A stretch of DNA of 64,000 bases from Microvirga puerhi. GTDB taxonomy: Bacteria; Pseudomonadota; Alphaproteobacteria; Rhizobiales; Beijerinckiaceae. This document shows, in pieces, positions 32,593-40,561 of the stretch. The notes beneath the pieces were generated by a model. That model saw nothing but the letters and a program-made list of their open reading frames with translations, had not been told where the DNA came from and ran no database searches. The first letter of the stretch is position 1. Each line of letters starts with the position of its first letter. Made by a program: the position numbers and the translations under genes. The DNA lies in NCBI RefSeq assembly GCF_020089865.1, contig NZ_JAIRBM010000023.1, positions 1 to 64,000 on the forward strand, in the 5' to 3' direction.

Positions 32593-34477
32593 TTGGCGGA
32601 AGGTGGGTCTCGCCACCTTCCCGGTCCTCATTGCCGTGACCGTGTGGGGTCTATCGGCTGTTTCATGGCCGAAGCTGGCTTTAGCGATGCAAGGCCAGAT
32701 TCAGTATTGGTTCTTGAGAAGTCTCCCGGCCGTGAACCTCGCCATGCCTGCTGCGATCACACTCGGGATCGTGGCGCTGTTGCCGAGGCATTGGCGGCTC
32801 CTGCCGCCACGAACGGCCATGGTGATGCTCTTTCTCGCGACCGCCTATTACGGGTACGGTGAGTATAGCCGGCTGGCCCCCTATGCGGTCCAATACGGAT
32901 GGGATGTCCTCATGAAGTTCATCGATCCCGTCGCTGGCGGCGGGTTCGTTGCCGGCTTCATGGCGGTCGGTTTTTCAGCACGTCTTTCCATGGGTCGCGG
33001 AGATCCGATTAAGCGATCCAGCCGGGCGACCTTGGGCGATGCGAAATGGATGTCCTTGAGCGAGGCCGGGAAGCTCTTTCCCGAATCCGGAGGGATCGTC
33101 ATCGGTGAGCGGTATCGCCCGGATCTGGATCCGACGGCCGAAACGGATTTCGTGCCCGGCGATCCTTCGACCTGGGGTCAGGGCGGAAAGGCTCCACTCC
33201 TGACCTTCAATGCGGATTTCGGTTCGACGCACGGTCTAATCTTTGCCGGTTCGGGAGGCTTCAAGACGACCGGATCGGTGATCCCTTCGGCTCTGAAATG
33301 GACGGGACCGCTTGTCTGTCTCGATCCGTCGACGGAGATCGCGCCACTGGTCAAAGAGCATCGGACCCGCAAACTCGGCCGACAGGTCTATGTTCTCGAT
33401 CCAGGCGGGAGACACGGCTTCAACGTCCTCGATTGGATCTCGCAATCGGCCAATCCTGAAATGGACATTGCGAGCGTCGCCCGTTGGCTTTTGACGGAAA
33501 AGCCGAAGACGCATGGATCGAGTGACGGCTTCTTCGAGCAGGCCGCGTTCAACCTCCTGACGGGCCTCTTGGCTCACGTCGTCCTCTCTCGGGAATACGA
33601 AGGCGAGCGGTCGCTCCGCGGCCTGCGCGAGCTGGTCGCCGCCCCGGAGGAGCAGCTTAAGGAAATGCTGCAGAACATCTATGAGACGACGGATTCCGTC
33701 TTTGTGAAGCAGCAAGTCGGCGTCTTCATTAAGATGACCGAGAACACATTCTCGGGCGTCTATTCGACCGCCTCGAATGACACCGCGTGGCTATCATTTC
33801 CGGAATATGCCAGCCTCGTTTGCGGCAACAGCTTCAGAACGAGTAATCTCGCCAGTGGCGAGATTGATGTGTTCCTGAATCTGAGCGTAAGGACCCTCTC
33901 GACCTATCCGGCCATCGGCCGCGTTATCATCGGCGCTCTGATCAACGCCATGATGCAGGCGGACGGGCATCACGAAAGCCGGGTGTTATTCCTCCTCGAT
34001 GAGGTCAATTTGCTCGGCACAATGTCCATACTGGAGGTCGCCCGCGATGTTGGCCGTAAGTATGGAATAACGCTCCTTCTCGTCTATCAGTCGATCGGTC
34101 AGCTCGCGAAGAATTTCGGTGATGCCGGTAAGGCCGCATGGTTCGAATCGGCCTCGTTCCTGGCCTTTGCGGCTGTGAACGATCTGAAGGTCGCGGAAGA
34201 GATCTCCAAGCGTTGTGGCGATCTGACCGTCGAGGTCAACAACACAACGAAATCGGCGGCGGCTTTTGGGAATAAGGGTGGTGGCCGGGCGTCTCAATCG
34301 ACGAATCTTCAGCGTCGCCCGCTCCTCATGCCACATGAGGTCATGCACGACCTGCGAACCGACGAGCAGATCGTGTTCGTGACGAACCGCCCTCCCCTCC
34401 GTTGCGGAAGGGCAATTTATTTCCGGCGCGATGACATGCGCTCTCTCGTCGGTCAAAGCCGGTTTGCGCAGCGATAG
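32573..34477 (+). CDS. traG: TraG/VirD4 type IV coupling protein
   Basis: 634 aa. Membrane helices at residues 10-30, 40-62, 75-95 and 110-130. Walker A IFAGSGGFKTTGSVIP near residue 224 and Walker B RVLFLLDEVNLLGTM near 470. A late GGRASQSTNLQRRPLLMPHE and FVTNRPPLRCGRAIYF complete the TraG family features. It delivers the relaxase-DNA complex to the VirB channel. This VirD4-role protein is the only coupling protein in the window, so it should serve both TraA and any BID substrate. Confidence 0.95.
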   Translation: MTKLSHDWRKVGLATFPVLIAVTVWGLSAVSWPKLALAMQGQIQYWFLRSLPAVNLAMPAAITLGIVALLPRHWRLLPPRTAMVMLFLATAYYGYGEYSRLAPYAVQYGWDVLMKFIDPVAGGGFVAGFMAVGFSARLSMGRGDPIKRSSRATLGDAKWMSLSEAGKLFPESGGIVIGERYRPDLDPTAETDFVPGDPSTWGQGGKAPLLTFNADFGSTHGLIFAGSGGFKTTGSVIPSALKWTGPLVCLDPSTEIAPLVKEHRTRKLGRQVYVLDPGGRHGFNVLDWISQSANPEMDIASVARWLLTEKPKTHGSSDGFFEQAAFNLLTGLLAHVVLSREYEGERSLRGLRELVAAPEEQLKEMLQNIYETTDSVFVKQQVGVFIKMTENTFSGVYSTASNDTAWLSFPEYASLVCGNSFRTSNLASGEIDVFLNLSVRTLSTYPAIGRVIIGALINAMMQADGHHESRVLFLLDEVNLLGTMSILEVARDVGRKYGITLLLVYQSIGQLAKNFGDAGKAAWFESASFLAFAAVNDLKVAEEISKRCGDLTVEVNNTTKSAAAFGNKGGGRASQSTNLQRRPLLMPHEVMHDLRTDEQIVFVTNRPPLRCGRAIYFRRDDMRSLVGQSRFAQR

Positions 34478-34487
34478 AATGAGAAAA

Positions 34488-34507
34488 GCCGGCTCGAGAG
34501 AGCCGCC
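34488..34507 (+). terminator. Possible terminator after traG
   Basis: CGGCTC-GAGA-GAGCCG hairpin at 34490-34505, ten bases after the traG stop, followed by a weak CCTGTTG rather than a T-run. Confidence 0.35.
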
Positions 34508-34523
34508 TGTTGCGCCGGGATCG

Positions 34524-34979
34524 TTATCGGATGGCTGAGATGCCCGTAAGCGGCACCTCGAAAGCCTTGCGGATCTTCTGACCGACGATGCGCATGGGTG
34601 CAGCTTCGGCGGATTGGCCGCTATCCATGAGCCGTTGGGCTGCGTCATCCAAAATGGATGGGAGCGAGCTCAACGCCGAATGTCGAACGACGAACTCTTC
34701 AGAGCTCGTGCGTCGGACTGTCCGGGCACTCCGGCGCATAGACGTTGATACGGCAGATCGGAGCGAGAGAACGGACCTTGTTGTAATCTGAAAAGCAATG
34801 AGTGTTGTCGCGAGTGTGGGCGGCGTTAAAGCGTCATCATACTCTGAAAATTCCGTAGCGGCCTCTTCCAGATCAGCAAGGAAAAACCCGATAGCGATCA
34901 GGACGACTTTCCATTCGACCCGGCTCAATCGCAACTCTTCGCGCGAGGGTGCGAGTGACTTATCGGCTGCGTGAGTCAC
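34524..34979 (-). CDS. Hypothetical 151-aa protein
   Basis: The protein is mostly helical, with one hydrophobic stretch (WKVVLIAIGFFLADLEEA) near residues 23-40. The middle is Ser/Arg-rich (RSVLSLRSAVSTSMRRSART) and the C-terminus ends VPLTGISAIR. It is convergent with traG and probably downstream of the small membrane ORF at 34998. No family is recognised. Confidence 0.5.
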   Translation of the reverse strand: MTHAADKSLAPSREELRLSRVEWKVVLIAIGFFLADLEEAATEFSEYDDALTPPTLATTLIAFQITTRSVLSLRSAVSTSMRRSARTVRRTSSEEFVVRHSALSSLPSILDDAAQRLMDSGQSAEAAPMRIVGQKIRKAFEVPLTGISAIR

Positions 34980-34997
34980 GTGTCATCCAACGCGAAA

Positions 34998-35117
34998 CTA
35001 GCCGCCCGTCGCTAACATGTAGAACGACACAATGAGCGCGAACACAACGAAGAGGAGAAAGCCCCTTGTCAATGACCGAAGGAGGTTATCAGCAACAGAA
35101 GCAGCCTGCTTGAACAT
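34998..35117 (-). CDS. Small single-span membrane protein, 39 aa
   Basis: The product begins MFKQAASVADNLLRSLTRG and continues with one hydrophobic helix FLLFVVFALIVSFYMLA, ending TGG. It sits 18 bases upstream of the 151-aa gene on the same strand. An AGGGGG string lies nine bases before the start. The clean basic-then-hydrophobic layout looks real, but the length makes chance possible. Confidence 0.4.
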   Translation of the reverse strand: MFKQAASVADNLLRSLTRGFLLFVVFALIVSFYMLATGG

Positions 35118-35149
35118 TGGATGAGCCCCCTGGCGCAAGCGATGGCTCT

Positions 35150-35545
35150 CTAACCGAGATCCGTATGGATGAAGTCTTCACCCTTGTAGAGCAAAGGTGC
35201 GCTATAGTGTTTCGCACAACCATACGAGAACACGTCGCCCATGTTAAGCTGTGCCTTGTGCCCGGTGCCCTTGCCATACCGGGAGTAGGCCTGAATGGCG
35301 CGTTTTCCGACCTCCGGGGTGATGCTGACCACAGAGACCCCACCGGCAGTCAGAAACTCACTGACCAGCTCGTGGCCGGCTTCCTGCGGCACCTTCCGAA
35401 GGCGGGCAAGGTTTACCGCCGCCTCAAAGACACTCACGGGGGAGGTGATCAGCTTTGTCGTGGCCTGGTCGATCCGGTCGCCAAGGGTCTCCGCCTCGGG
35501 CTCGTCAAGCATGATCGCCAGGATGGCCGAGGAATCGAGATACAT
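35150..35545 (-). CDS. vapC: VapC-type PIN-domain toxin
   Basis: 131 aa. PIN-domain acidic residues are seen in MYLDSSAILAIMLDEPEAE, the helix SPVSVFEAAVNLARL and the late AQLNMGDVFSYGCAKHYSAP. Such toxins cut tRNA or rRNA and are neutralised by VapB. The ATG shares one base with the vapB stop. On a plasmid the pair acts in stabilisation or phage defence. Confidence 0.9.
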   Translation of the reverse strand: MYLDSSAILAIMLDEPEAETLGDRIDQATTKLITSPVSVFEAAVNLARLRKVPQEAGHELVSEFLTAGGVSVVSITPEVGKRAIQAYSRYGKGTGHKAQLNMGDVFSYGCAKHYSAPLLYKGEDFIHTDLG

Positions 35546-35793
35546 CAAAGGCCTCCCGAAAGCTCGTCGTCGTGCCGTTTGATTTCAGACCAGTCGACGG
35601 GGGAAGGCGTGCCAGTCGTCTTCACCTTCGCCTGGACGGGCTTTACGCGCTCCAAAAAGCGACGCGTGCTGGCGTCCCGGTCTTCTTCCGCCTTGATGAG
35701 ATCGCGCAGGAGATCGATGACCGTCCGATTCCGCCTCTTAGCGAGAGCATTGATTTTGCCGAGAAGCGGCTCGTCCTTGATCACGTAGCCCAT
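35545..35793 (-). CDS. vapB: VapB-type antitoxin
   Basis: 82 aa. N-terminal DNA-binding part GYVIKDEPLLGKINALAKRR with RNRTVIDLLRDLI, followed by a disordered toxin-wrapping tail (DWSEIKRHDDELSGGL). First gene of the pair and preceded by an inverted repeat, so autorepression is likely. Confidence 0.88.
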   Translation of the reverse strand: MGYVIKDEPLLGKINALAKRRNRTVIDLLRDLIKAEEDRDASTRRFLERVKPVQAKVKTTGTPSPVDWSEIKRHDDELSGGL

Positions 35794-35807
35794 GACTTCC
35801 TCGTGTT

Positions 35808-35835
35808 GGTATAAGAACCTAGGTATCTTTATACC
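35808..35835. promoter_or_regulatory. Probable VapBC operator
   Basis: Inverted repeat GGTATAAGA...TCTTTATACC around a central ACCTAGGT, ending 15 bases before the vapB start codon. A further TATACC half-site occurs at 35844-35849. Confidence 0.6.
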
Positions 35836-35896
35836 TTATCTCCTATACCAAATGCAACTTAATTTATACCGAGCGAAACGATGTTTGTGAATCTTC

Positions 35897-36451
35897 TCAA
35901 GCGTAGGAGGTCCAGTTTTGCGGCGTTCCGTCCCAAACGCTGGCGTATTGGCTGCTGTTGATTTTCACGCCACCATGTGAGGAAGCCCGACGCCGGAAGG
36001 GCTCGCCCTTGAAACTATCGAGAACAGGGACCGCGCGACCCATCGCCCAGTCTGTGGCGTCGCTGGTCGCTCCGATCTCTCGCAGTTCGACCATATGGGA
36101 GCCTACGATGCGGGTGACCTGATAGAAGTTGATGTTAGTCTGATCGTAGCCCCATGACGAAACTAGGATATGTCCGATTTCCAGCGTGTGCGGCTGCGCT
36201 TTTTCCTTACGGCGTTCCTTCCTGTAGGCATCCCAAGCGCCGCAACGCTGGAAAAATTCACTAATCTTCCGTTCCCGTTCGGCCTCGGTGCGAAACGCAA
36301 AGCGAAACGACGGCTTTGAACCTTTCCCATAGAACGCAACGGCGCAGATCTGGCGATGAGCGTTCGTATAGAGATACGCGACCGCGCTGCTGTTCTTATG
36401 AGTGACCTTTACGGCACCGGTCGGAATCTGAAGCTCTCGCGGAAGTCTCAT
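35897..36451 (-). CDS. Hypothetical 184-aa plasmid accessory protein
   Basis: AAGGAG lies eight bases before the ATG. The protein is soluble, with conserved-looking blocks (GSKPSFRFAFRTEAERERKI, then GYDQTNINFYQVTRIVG and SQYASVWDGTPQNWTSYA). I have the impression of a family that recurs on alphaproteobacterial plasmids, but cannot name a function. Its leader resembles that of ssb. Confidence 0.6.
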   Translation of the reverse strand: MRLPRELQIPTGAVKVTHKNSSAVAYLYTNAHRQICAVAFYGKGSKPSFRFAFRTEAERERKISEFFQRCGAWDAYRKERRKEKAQPHTLEIGHILVSSWGYDQTNINFYQVTRIVGSHMVELREIGATSDATDWAMGRAVPVLDSFKGEPFRRRASSHGGVKINSSQYASVWDGTPQNWTSYA

Positions 36452-36556
36452 TTCTCTCTCCTTGATATGGGGCGCAAGCCAGGCCTGGCCTGCGCCCCTG
36501 CCCCGTGGCGAACGCGGGTGGAGAGGGGGGCAACCTTGAGCGGGGGAGGGGGATCA

Positions 36557-36683
36557 CCCACCGGGGAGATGCGAAGCGGCTCCCTGGCCGCCGTAGAGCG
36601 GTCCTGGCAGGCCTTGAGGCCGAAGGATGGGGACACCGCCGCGACGGGTTGTTGGGGAGAGGAGGGCAGAGCTCTCACTCCCC
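36557..36683. repeat. GC-rich direct repeat, copy 2 (copy 1 at 1-127)
   Basis: Same orientation as copy 1, with about three mismatches. It lies within a 600-base stretch (36452-37056) with no supported gene. That stretch also holds a GGGGCGCA...TGCGCCCC hairpin at about 36470-36499, just upstream of the 184-aa gene. Confidence 0.9.
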
Positions 36684-37056
36684 TCCCCTACTGTGAAATG
36701 CGGCGTCAGTGGCACTGGACCGGAGCCAACTCAGGCGCTCCGCGCCCAGAGCAGAACGAAGTAGGTCCACGGCCCGCGAGAGAGGTTGATTGAATCGAAC
36801 GCCGACAACTTTGTGCACGTGAGGGCTTGCCCTCCCCTTCTGCGCTTTCCAGTCGCGCGTGACGGGAGAGAAATGGGGCAGTCCCGCAGCATGCCGCGCC
36901 ATCGGGAATGCGACGGCACTGTGGACAGGGAAGAGGTCTGGCCAAAAGCTCCCACGTATTGCCAAGGCGCATTAGGGTAATAACCGCGATAGCTAATATG
37001 AGAGGTACAGACCCAGTAGGTATAAAGAGCTTCTACGTCACATGCCCCGGTAACTC

Positions 37057-37656
37057 ATGGCATCTGCACAAGAGTTCTTTACCCCTGAAGCTGTGGGCCA
37101 ACTATCAGGCGCAATCGCTGCCGTCACGGCAATTTCCGTTACCGTTCGACGCGTGACCACCATCAACTCACCGCTGATTCCATTCTTAGTTTCAGTCATC
37201 TTGTGCTATGTCACTGCCGGCATCTCCGAGACCTACACGCCGTTGTTATTGGCGGAATTTCCAGCCAAAGAGTTTTTTCAATCTGTGCTTAGTTGGCTGT
37301 TGCCAGCTTTTAATGCCTGCTTGTTGTTCACGGCGACCATAGGTGCAACCGAGGTCGGGAATGCCCTGGCCCCTAGCAATATAAAGCAGGAAAACAATAG
37401 AATAGCATCTGCATCCGCCGAAAATGCACGCGCAGGAAGAGATGTAGCTGTAAAGGAAGTCACCCCACGAGATTTGGAGCTTGGAACTTCCAAAAACAAG
37501 CTAGGCGAGCAGGAGCAGCATCGTAGAAAAGATTATGAGGAGTATCGTAGTAAAACAAACTACAAATACGAAAGGGGAAATTGGGCTCCTAGGGAGGAAG
37601 CTTTCCCTTCTCACACGGATACTAGAATATTCCAGAGTTGGTTTGATCGCGTTTGA
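37057..37656 (+). CDS. Hypothetical membrane protein, 199 aa
   Basis: Three hydrophobic segments lie in the N-terminal half: residues 15-30 (GAIAAVTAISVTV), 38-58 (PLIPFLVSVILCYVTAGISE) and 75-98 (FFQSVLSWLLPAFNACLLFT). A charged, helical, Lys/Glu-rich C-terminal half follows (EQEQHRRKDYEEYRSKTNYK). AT-rich codons suggest transfer. The membrane-plus-soluble-tail layout recalls accessory defence effectors, but there is no partner gene and no recognised domain. Confidence 0.5.
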   Translation: MASAQEFFTPEAVGQLSGAIAAVTAISVTVRRVTTINSPLIPFLVSVILCYVTAGISETYTPLLLAEFPAKEFFQSVLSWLLPAFNACLLFTATIGATEVGNALAPSNIKQENNRIASASAENARAGRDVAVKEVTPRDLELGTSKNKLGEQEQHRRKDYEEYRSKTNYKYERGNWAPREEAFPSHTDTRIFQSWFDRV

Positions 37657-37740
37657 ATGATCTAAGGCTAAGCGTAATGTCTCTCGGCTCGTCAGTTAGA
37701 ACATTCGCAGCAGATATCGGGCGAGGTCCTATAACAGGTT

Positions 37741-37890
37741 GCCGGCGATCTGCCCGCTGTCCATACTCCTCCGGCGCGTGAACGTCCCGGCCTATAAACC
37801 ACGGCACGCAGCCCGGGCGGCCTCTTCCCGTGGCATATTGACTTTGCTGAACTGACGGTAGGCGATGGCGGAGCCGGTCGCCACCATCTG
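37741..37890 (-). pseudogene. Decayed thermonuclease fragment
   Basis: Reading from the ATG at 37886 gives SAIAYRQFSKVNMPREEAAR then AACRGL-stop-AGTF. This is the C-terminal end of a thermonuclease where the stop replaces the expected Trp of RGLWAGTF; a frameshift follows. The intact relative is at 4983-5552. The rest of 37657-38168 shows no gene. Confidence 0.65.
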
Positions 37891-38168
37891 AGGCCGAAGG
37901 CCGTAGTGTTCTTTCCTGCTCTCTTTTGTGAAATCACTTATTTCGCCGTTTGTCGATTAAATTCCTCATACAAGCTCTCCACCTCTCAAGCAAAAACTGC
38001 CCGAAATCTGAAGCACTCTTCCCATCGATGAACAATGCAAATTTCCCCTCGGTCTAAATGCAAACGCAATTCTCAATCCGAACGAACAGTCCATTAGTGT
38101 GGCGACAGACGACGCGACACTTTGGCTGAGCATCATTGCGACCACAATGCTTTCGCTTCTGAAGCAGG

Positions 38169-39317
38169 CTATGACATCCGCCGCCTCCTCATGGCGAGAA
38201 GCTCGGTTTCGAGATCAAGTTTGCGGGTTTTGATCATGCGGACGAGGGCGCGGTAATAGCCGCCCGGATTTCGGATTCGGCTCGCGCCGCTAGCGACATC
38301 ATCCTCATAGAGCTGCAGCACGTAGAGCACCGCGACCGCAGCGCCGATCGGCCCAATATCCGCGACTGCCTCATTCCAAGCGCTCTCGTGCGCCCCGAGT
38401 GAGGCTCTGAGGTAGCGACCTGCACCCACGATGTCTGTGATATCGCGAATAGGCCGTCCATAGTCATTGATCGCGGGGCATGCCTCAACGATCAAAGCCG
38501 GTGATAGTTGCTCGGCCGGCCGTTCTTTTGGCAGAACCACCTCAGCTTTCTTCGGAAAGCTCTTTGTACAAGACTTACTGGGAGATCCGTTGTTTGTTTC
38601 TTTGTGATTGACTCCGAGTCCTCCATTGCCGGACTGATTAAATGCTTCCTCAACAACCTTTCTCAGGTCCTGCCAATCCTTCATCAGACCTGCCGGAAGC
38701 TCTGCCGTTGAGCGAGGTGGCGTGCGGCTGAGGAGTTCGCTGTAGCTGTCTTCCAGTGTGGAGCGGTCCAGAACCGGGAAATGCTGTGCCAGAGCTCTGA
38801 TGGCCTCTTCCGTGGCTCTCCGGGCCACGGTCACTTCATCATAGGTGCGCTTGCGGATCTCCCGCATGACCTTCTGCTCGGCCAGCATTGCCGTCCACTC
38901 CCCTCGCCTCGCGTAGATTGGAGTGAGGTCGAAGCCATAGGCGTCGATGATCTCGCCAGCGAGATCCCTGATCGCGAAGCGCTTCCCGTTGGGGGAATCC
39001 TTGGCGACGATCAACTTCAGGTCTGTAAGCTGCGCCAGAATGCGTCGGATGGATCGCTCGCGAAGTCCCGTGCGGCTCGCGAGGTGATCGTTGGACGGCC
39101 ACACCAGCAATCTTTCCCATTCCTGCTCACCCCAGCAGGCGACGAGTTCGGACAGCACCAGGCGCTGAGCGGGGCGCAAATCGAGAGCCTTCTCCGCATC
39201 CCGTGCCGCGGCCGAGAGTTCTTTACGCGCAACCGAGCGGCCCGCCTCCAGGGCAAGCTTCTTCGCGGCCAACGCGGATGGAATGAGCCGCCGGCCTCCT
39301 GTCGATGCAGTTTGCAC
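38169..39317 (-). CDS. repC: RepC replication initiator of the repABC operon
   Basis: 382 aa. N-terminal winged helix: LRPAQRLVLSELVACWGEQE, then VWPSNDHLASRTGLRERSIR with LAQLTDLKLIVAKDSPNGKR and AYGFDLTPIYARRGE. The C-terminal domain has IGPIGAAVAVLYVLQLYEDD and RNPGGYYRALVRM. It is the plasmid initiator and the origin is expected inside the gene, as in other repABC replicons. It is separated from repB by 185 bases holding the ctRNA. It is clearly different from the stand-alone RepC at 14634. Confidence 0.93.
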   Translation of the reverse strand: MQTASTGGRRLIPSALAAKKLALEAGRSVARKELSAAARDAEKALDLRPAQRLVLSELVACWGEQEWERLLVWPSNDHLASRTGLRERSIRRILAQLTDLKLIVAKDSPNGKRFAIRDLAGEIIDAYGFDLTPIYARRGEWTAMLAEQKVMREIRKRTYDEVTVARRATEEAIRALAQHFPVLDRSTLEDSYSELLSRTPPRSTAELPAGLMKDWQDLRKVVEEAFNQSGNGGLGVNHKETNNGSPSKSCTKSFPKKAEVVLPKERPAEQLSPALIVEACPAINDYGRPIRDITDIVGAGRYLRASLGAHESAWNEAVADIGPIGAAVAVLYVLQLYEDDVASGASRIRNPGGYYRALVRMIKTRKLDLETELLAMRRRRMS

Positions 39318-39407
39318 CCTACCCTCCTCTTTGAGAGCAAAGCAGGATCCTTCACCGGAGTCGGTGTTCTTCTTGACAGCCGATTCGCTGGGATGGCATA
39401 AAGGAGG

Positions 39408-39490
39408 TGCGATCTACCTTGTCTGCCATCACCAGTGGCGATGAGACCCAAAGGCCCTCGGAGTTACCAGCTCCTTGGGCCTTTTGCTTT
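39408..39490 (+). ncRNA. Counter-transcribed incompatibility RNA of repABC (ctRNA-2)
   Basis: In the repB-repC gap, on the strand opposite repC, TTGACA (39373-39378) and a GCATAA -10 (39396-39401) drive a short RNA. It ends at a terminator with AAAGGCCC and GGGCCTTTT arms (39450-39485). It should base-pair with the repC leader and limit RepC synthesis. Confidence 0.78.
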
Positions 39491-39502
39491 GCCGCGGTTA
39501 CA

Positions 39503-40561
39503 TCACTTTTCTCCCTCTTCCCCTGCTATGAATTGCTCAGCAAGGGCCGGAAGTTGTTCCGAAAATTTGTCGATCAGGAAATCGACGAATGCAGCGTCGA
39601 ACTTCCTGTCGATCGCGACCTTCAGGTCGCGGCCACTCTTCACGACCTGAGCGACCCTTCGACCTGAAACTGTGATGACGTGCTGCGGCTCCGCCTTCGA
39701 AGCCTTCTTCGGACTATCGGTTGCAGCCGTGAGCACGGTTATGAAACGAGTGTCGGTATCCTGCTCCGAAAACTTCGGCGCCTTTATCACTGCCCTCGCC
39801 GCCTTTATCGCGCTGGATGAAATTCTCAGAGCCTCGACCAGTGCTAGCCAGCGCGGCCGGCCGACTTTTGGAGCACGTCCAATAGCTTCGACGATGTCAA
39901 CTGGAAGCGCCTTAGCGACAGTGACAAGCTTCGATGCCTCAGCCTTGTCGACTGACAATGCGTCCTGCACCACGTTGCGCGCATAACCGGCGTCTTCCAA
40001 CCTTAATGCAAAGAAAGCCCGTTCGATGAAGGTTAGATCTTCACGAGCAGAGTTCTCGACGCCCTGGGCAATGACCAGGTCCTCGTCAGTGAGCGGCTTG
40101 ATCACCGCTCTCACCTGAATGCCGAGTTCTTTTGCGGCCCTGACGCGCCGATGACCATAGGCACTCTGATAGCGCCCGGGCACACTAGGATGCGGACGCA
40201 ATAGGACAGGAACTTCCTGACCTCTCTGATTGATAGAGAACTTGAGAGCTTCGAAGCTACCGTCGTCGTCTTGGAACCGGTCGGATACGGGCGACGGGTC
40301 GATCAGACTGGGATCGATGTCCTGAATCGCGGCACCAGTTGCGAGTTTGGCTCGCAACTCTTCGTTCTCGCGCTCGGCTTGCGAGAATGATTCCTTCATC
40401 GCCCGAACGGAACCTGAAGAGACCCTCGGCGATACACGAGGCATCGAAGGCGTTGAGTTGTCAGCTGACAACTCTAGCGCTTGGTTGTCAGCTGACAACT
40501 TCCCCGGAACATCCTGTGTGGTGGCCAAAAAGCTCCGGATCGCATCCATTCGCTTGTTCAT
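39503..40561 (-). CDS. repB: RepB, ParB-family centromere-binding protein
   Basis: 352 aa from the ATG at 40561 (ATGA overlap with repA; AAGGAG lies 11 bases upstream). The ParB N-terminal domain is seen: RGQEVPVLLRPHPSVPGRYQ, then AYGHRRVRAAKELG with AQGVENSAREDLTFIERAFF. The helix-turn-helix follows (VVQDALSVDKAEASKLVTVA). Residues 23-41 carry the duplicated peptide LSADN, which is the in-frame translation of two parS sites. It binds parS and works with RepA in partition. Confidence 0.93.
   Translation of the reverse strand: MNKRMDAIRSFLATTQDVPGKLSADNQALELSADNSTPSMPRVSPRVSSGSVRAMKESFSQAERENEELRAKLATGAAIQDIDPSLIDPSPVSDRFQDDDGSFEALKFSINQRGQEVPVLLRPHPSVPGRYQSAYGHRRVRAAKELGIQVRAVIKPLTDEDLVIAQGVENSAREDLTFIERAFFALRLEDAGYARNVVQDALSVDKAEASKLVTVAKALPVDIVEAIGRAPKVGRPRWLALVEALRISSSAIKAARAVIKAPKFSEQDTDTRFITVLTAATDSPKKASKAEPQHVITVSGRRVAQVVKSGRDLKVAIDRKFDAAFVDFLIDKFSEQLPALAEQFIAGEEGEK
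40457..40499. promoter_or_regulatory. parS: Two parS sites inside repB
   Basis: GTTGTCAGCTGACAAC occurs at 40457-40472 and 40484-40499. It fits the repABC centromere consensus GTTNNNNGCNNNNAAC exactly. Both lie in the repB coding sequence, centres 27 bases apart. Confidence 0.9.

Noticed and set aside
36452..36980. Several overlapping frames of 60-145 residues on both strands
   Set aside because: Composition follows GC bias, there are no ribosome sites or motifs, and the same DNA is a repeat of the window start.
326..37035. Shared string AGAGCTTCTACG near 343 and 37026
   Set aside because: Only about 12 bases and partly palindromic; probably chance, although it lies a similar distance after each repeat copy.
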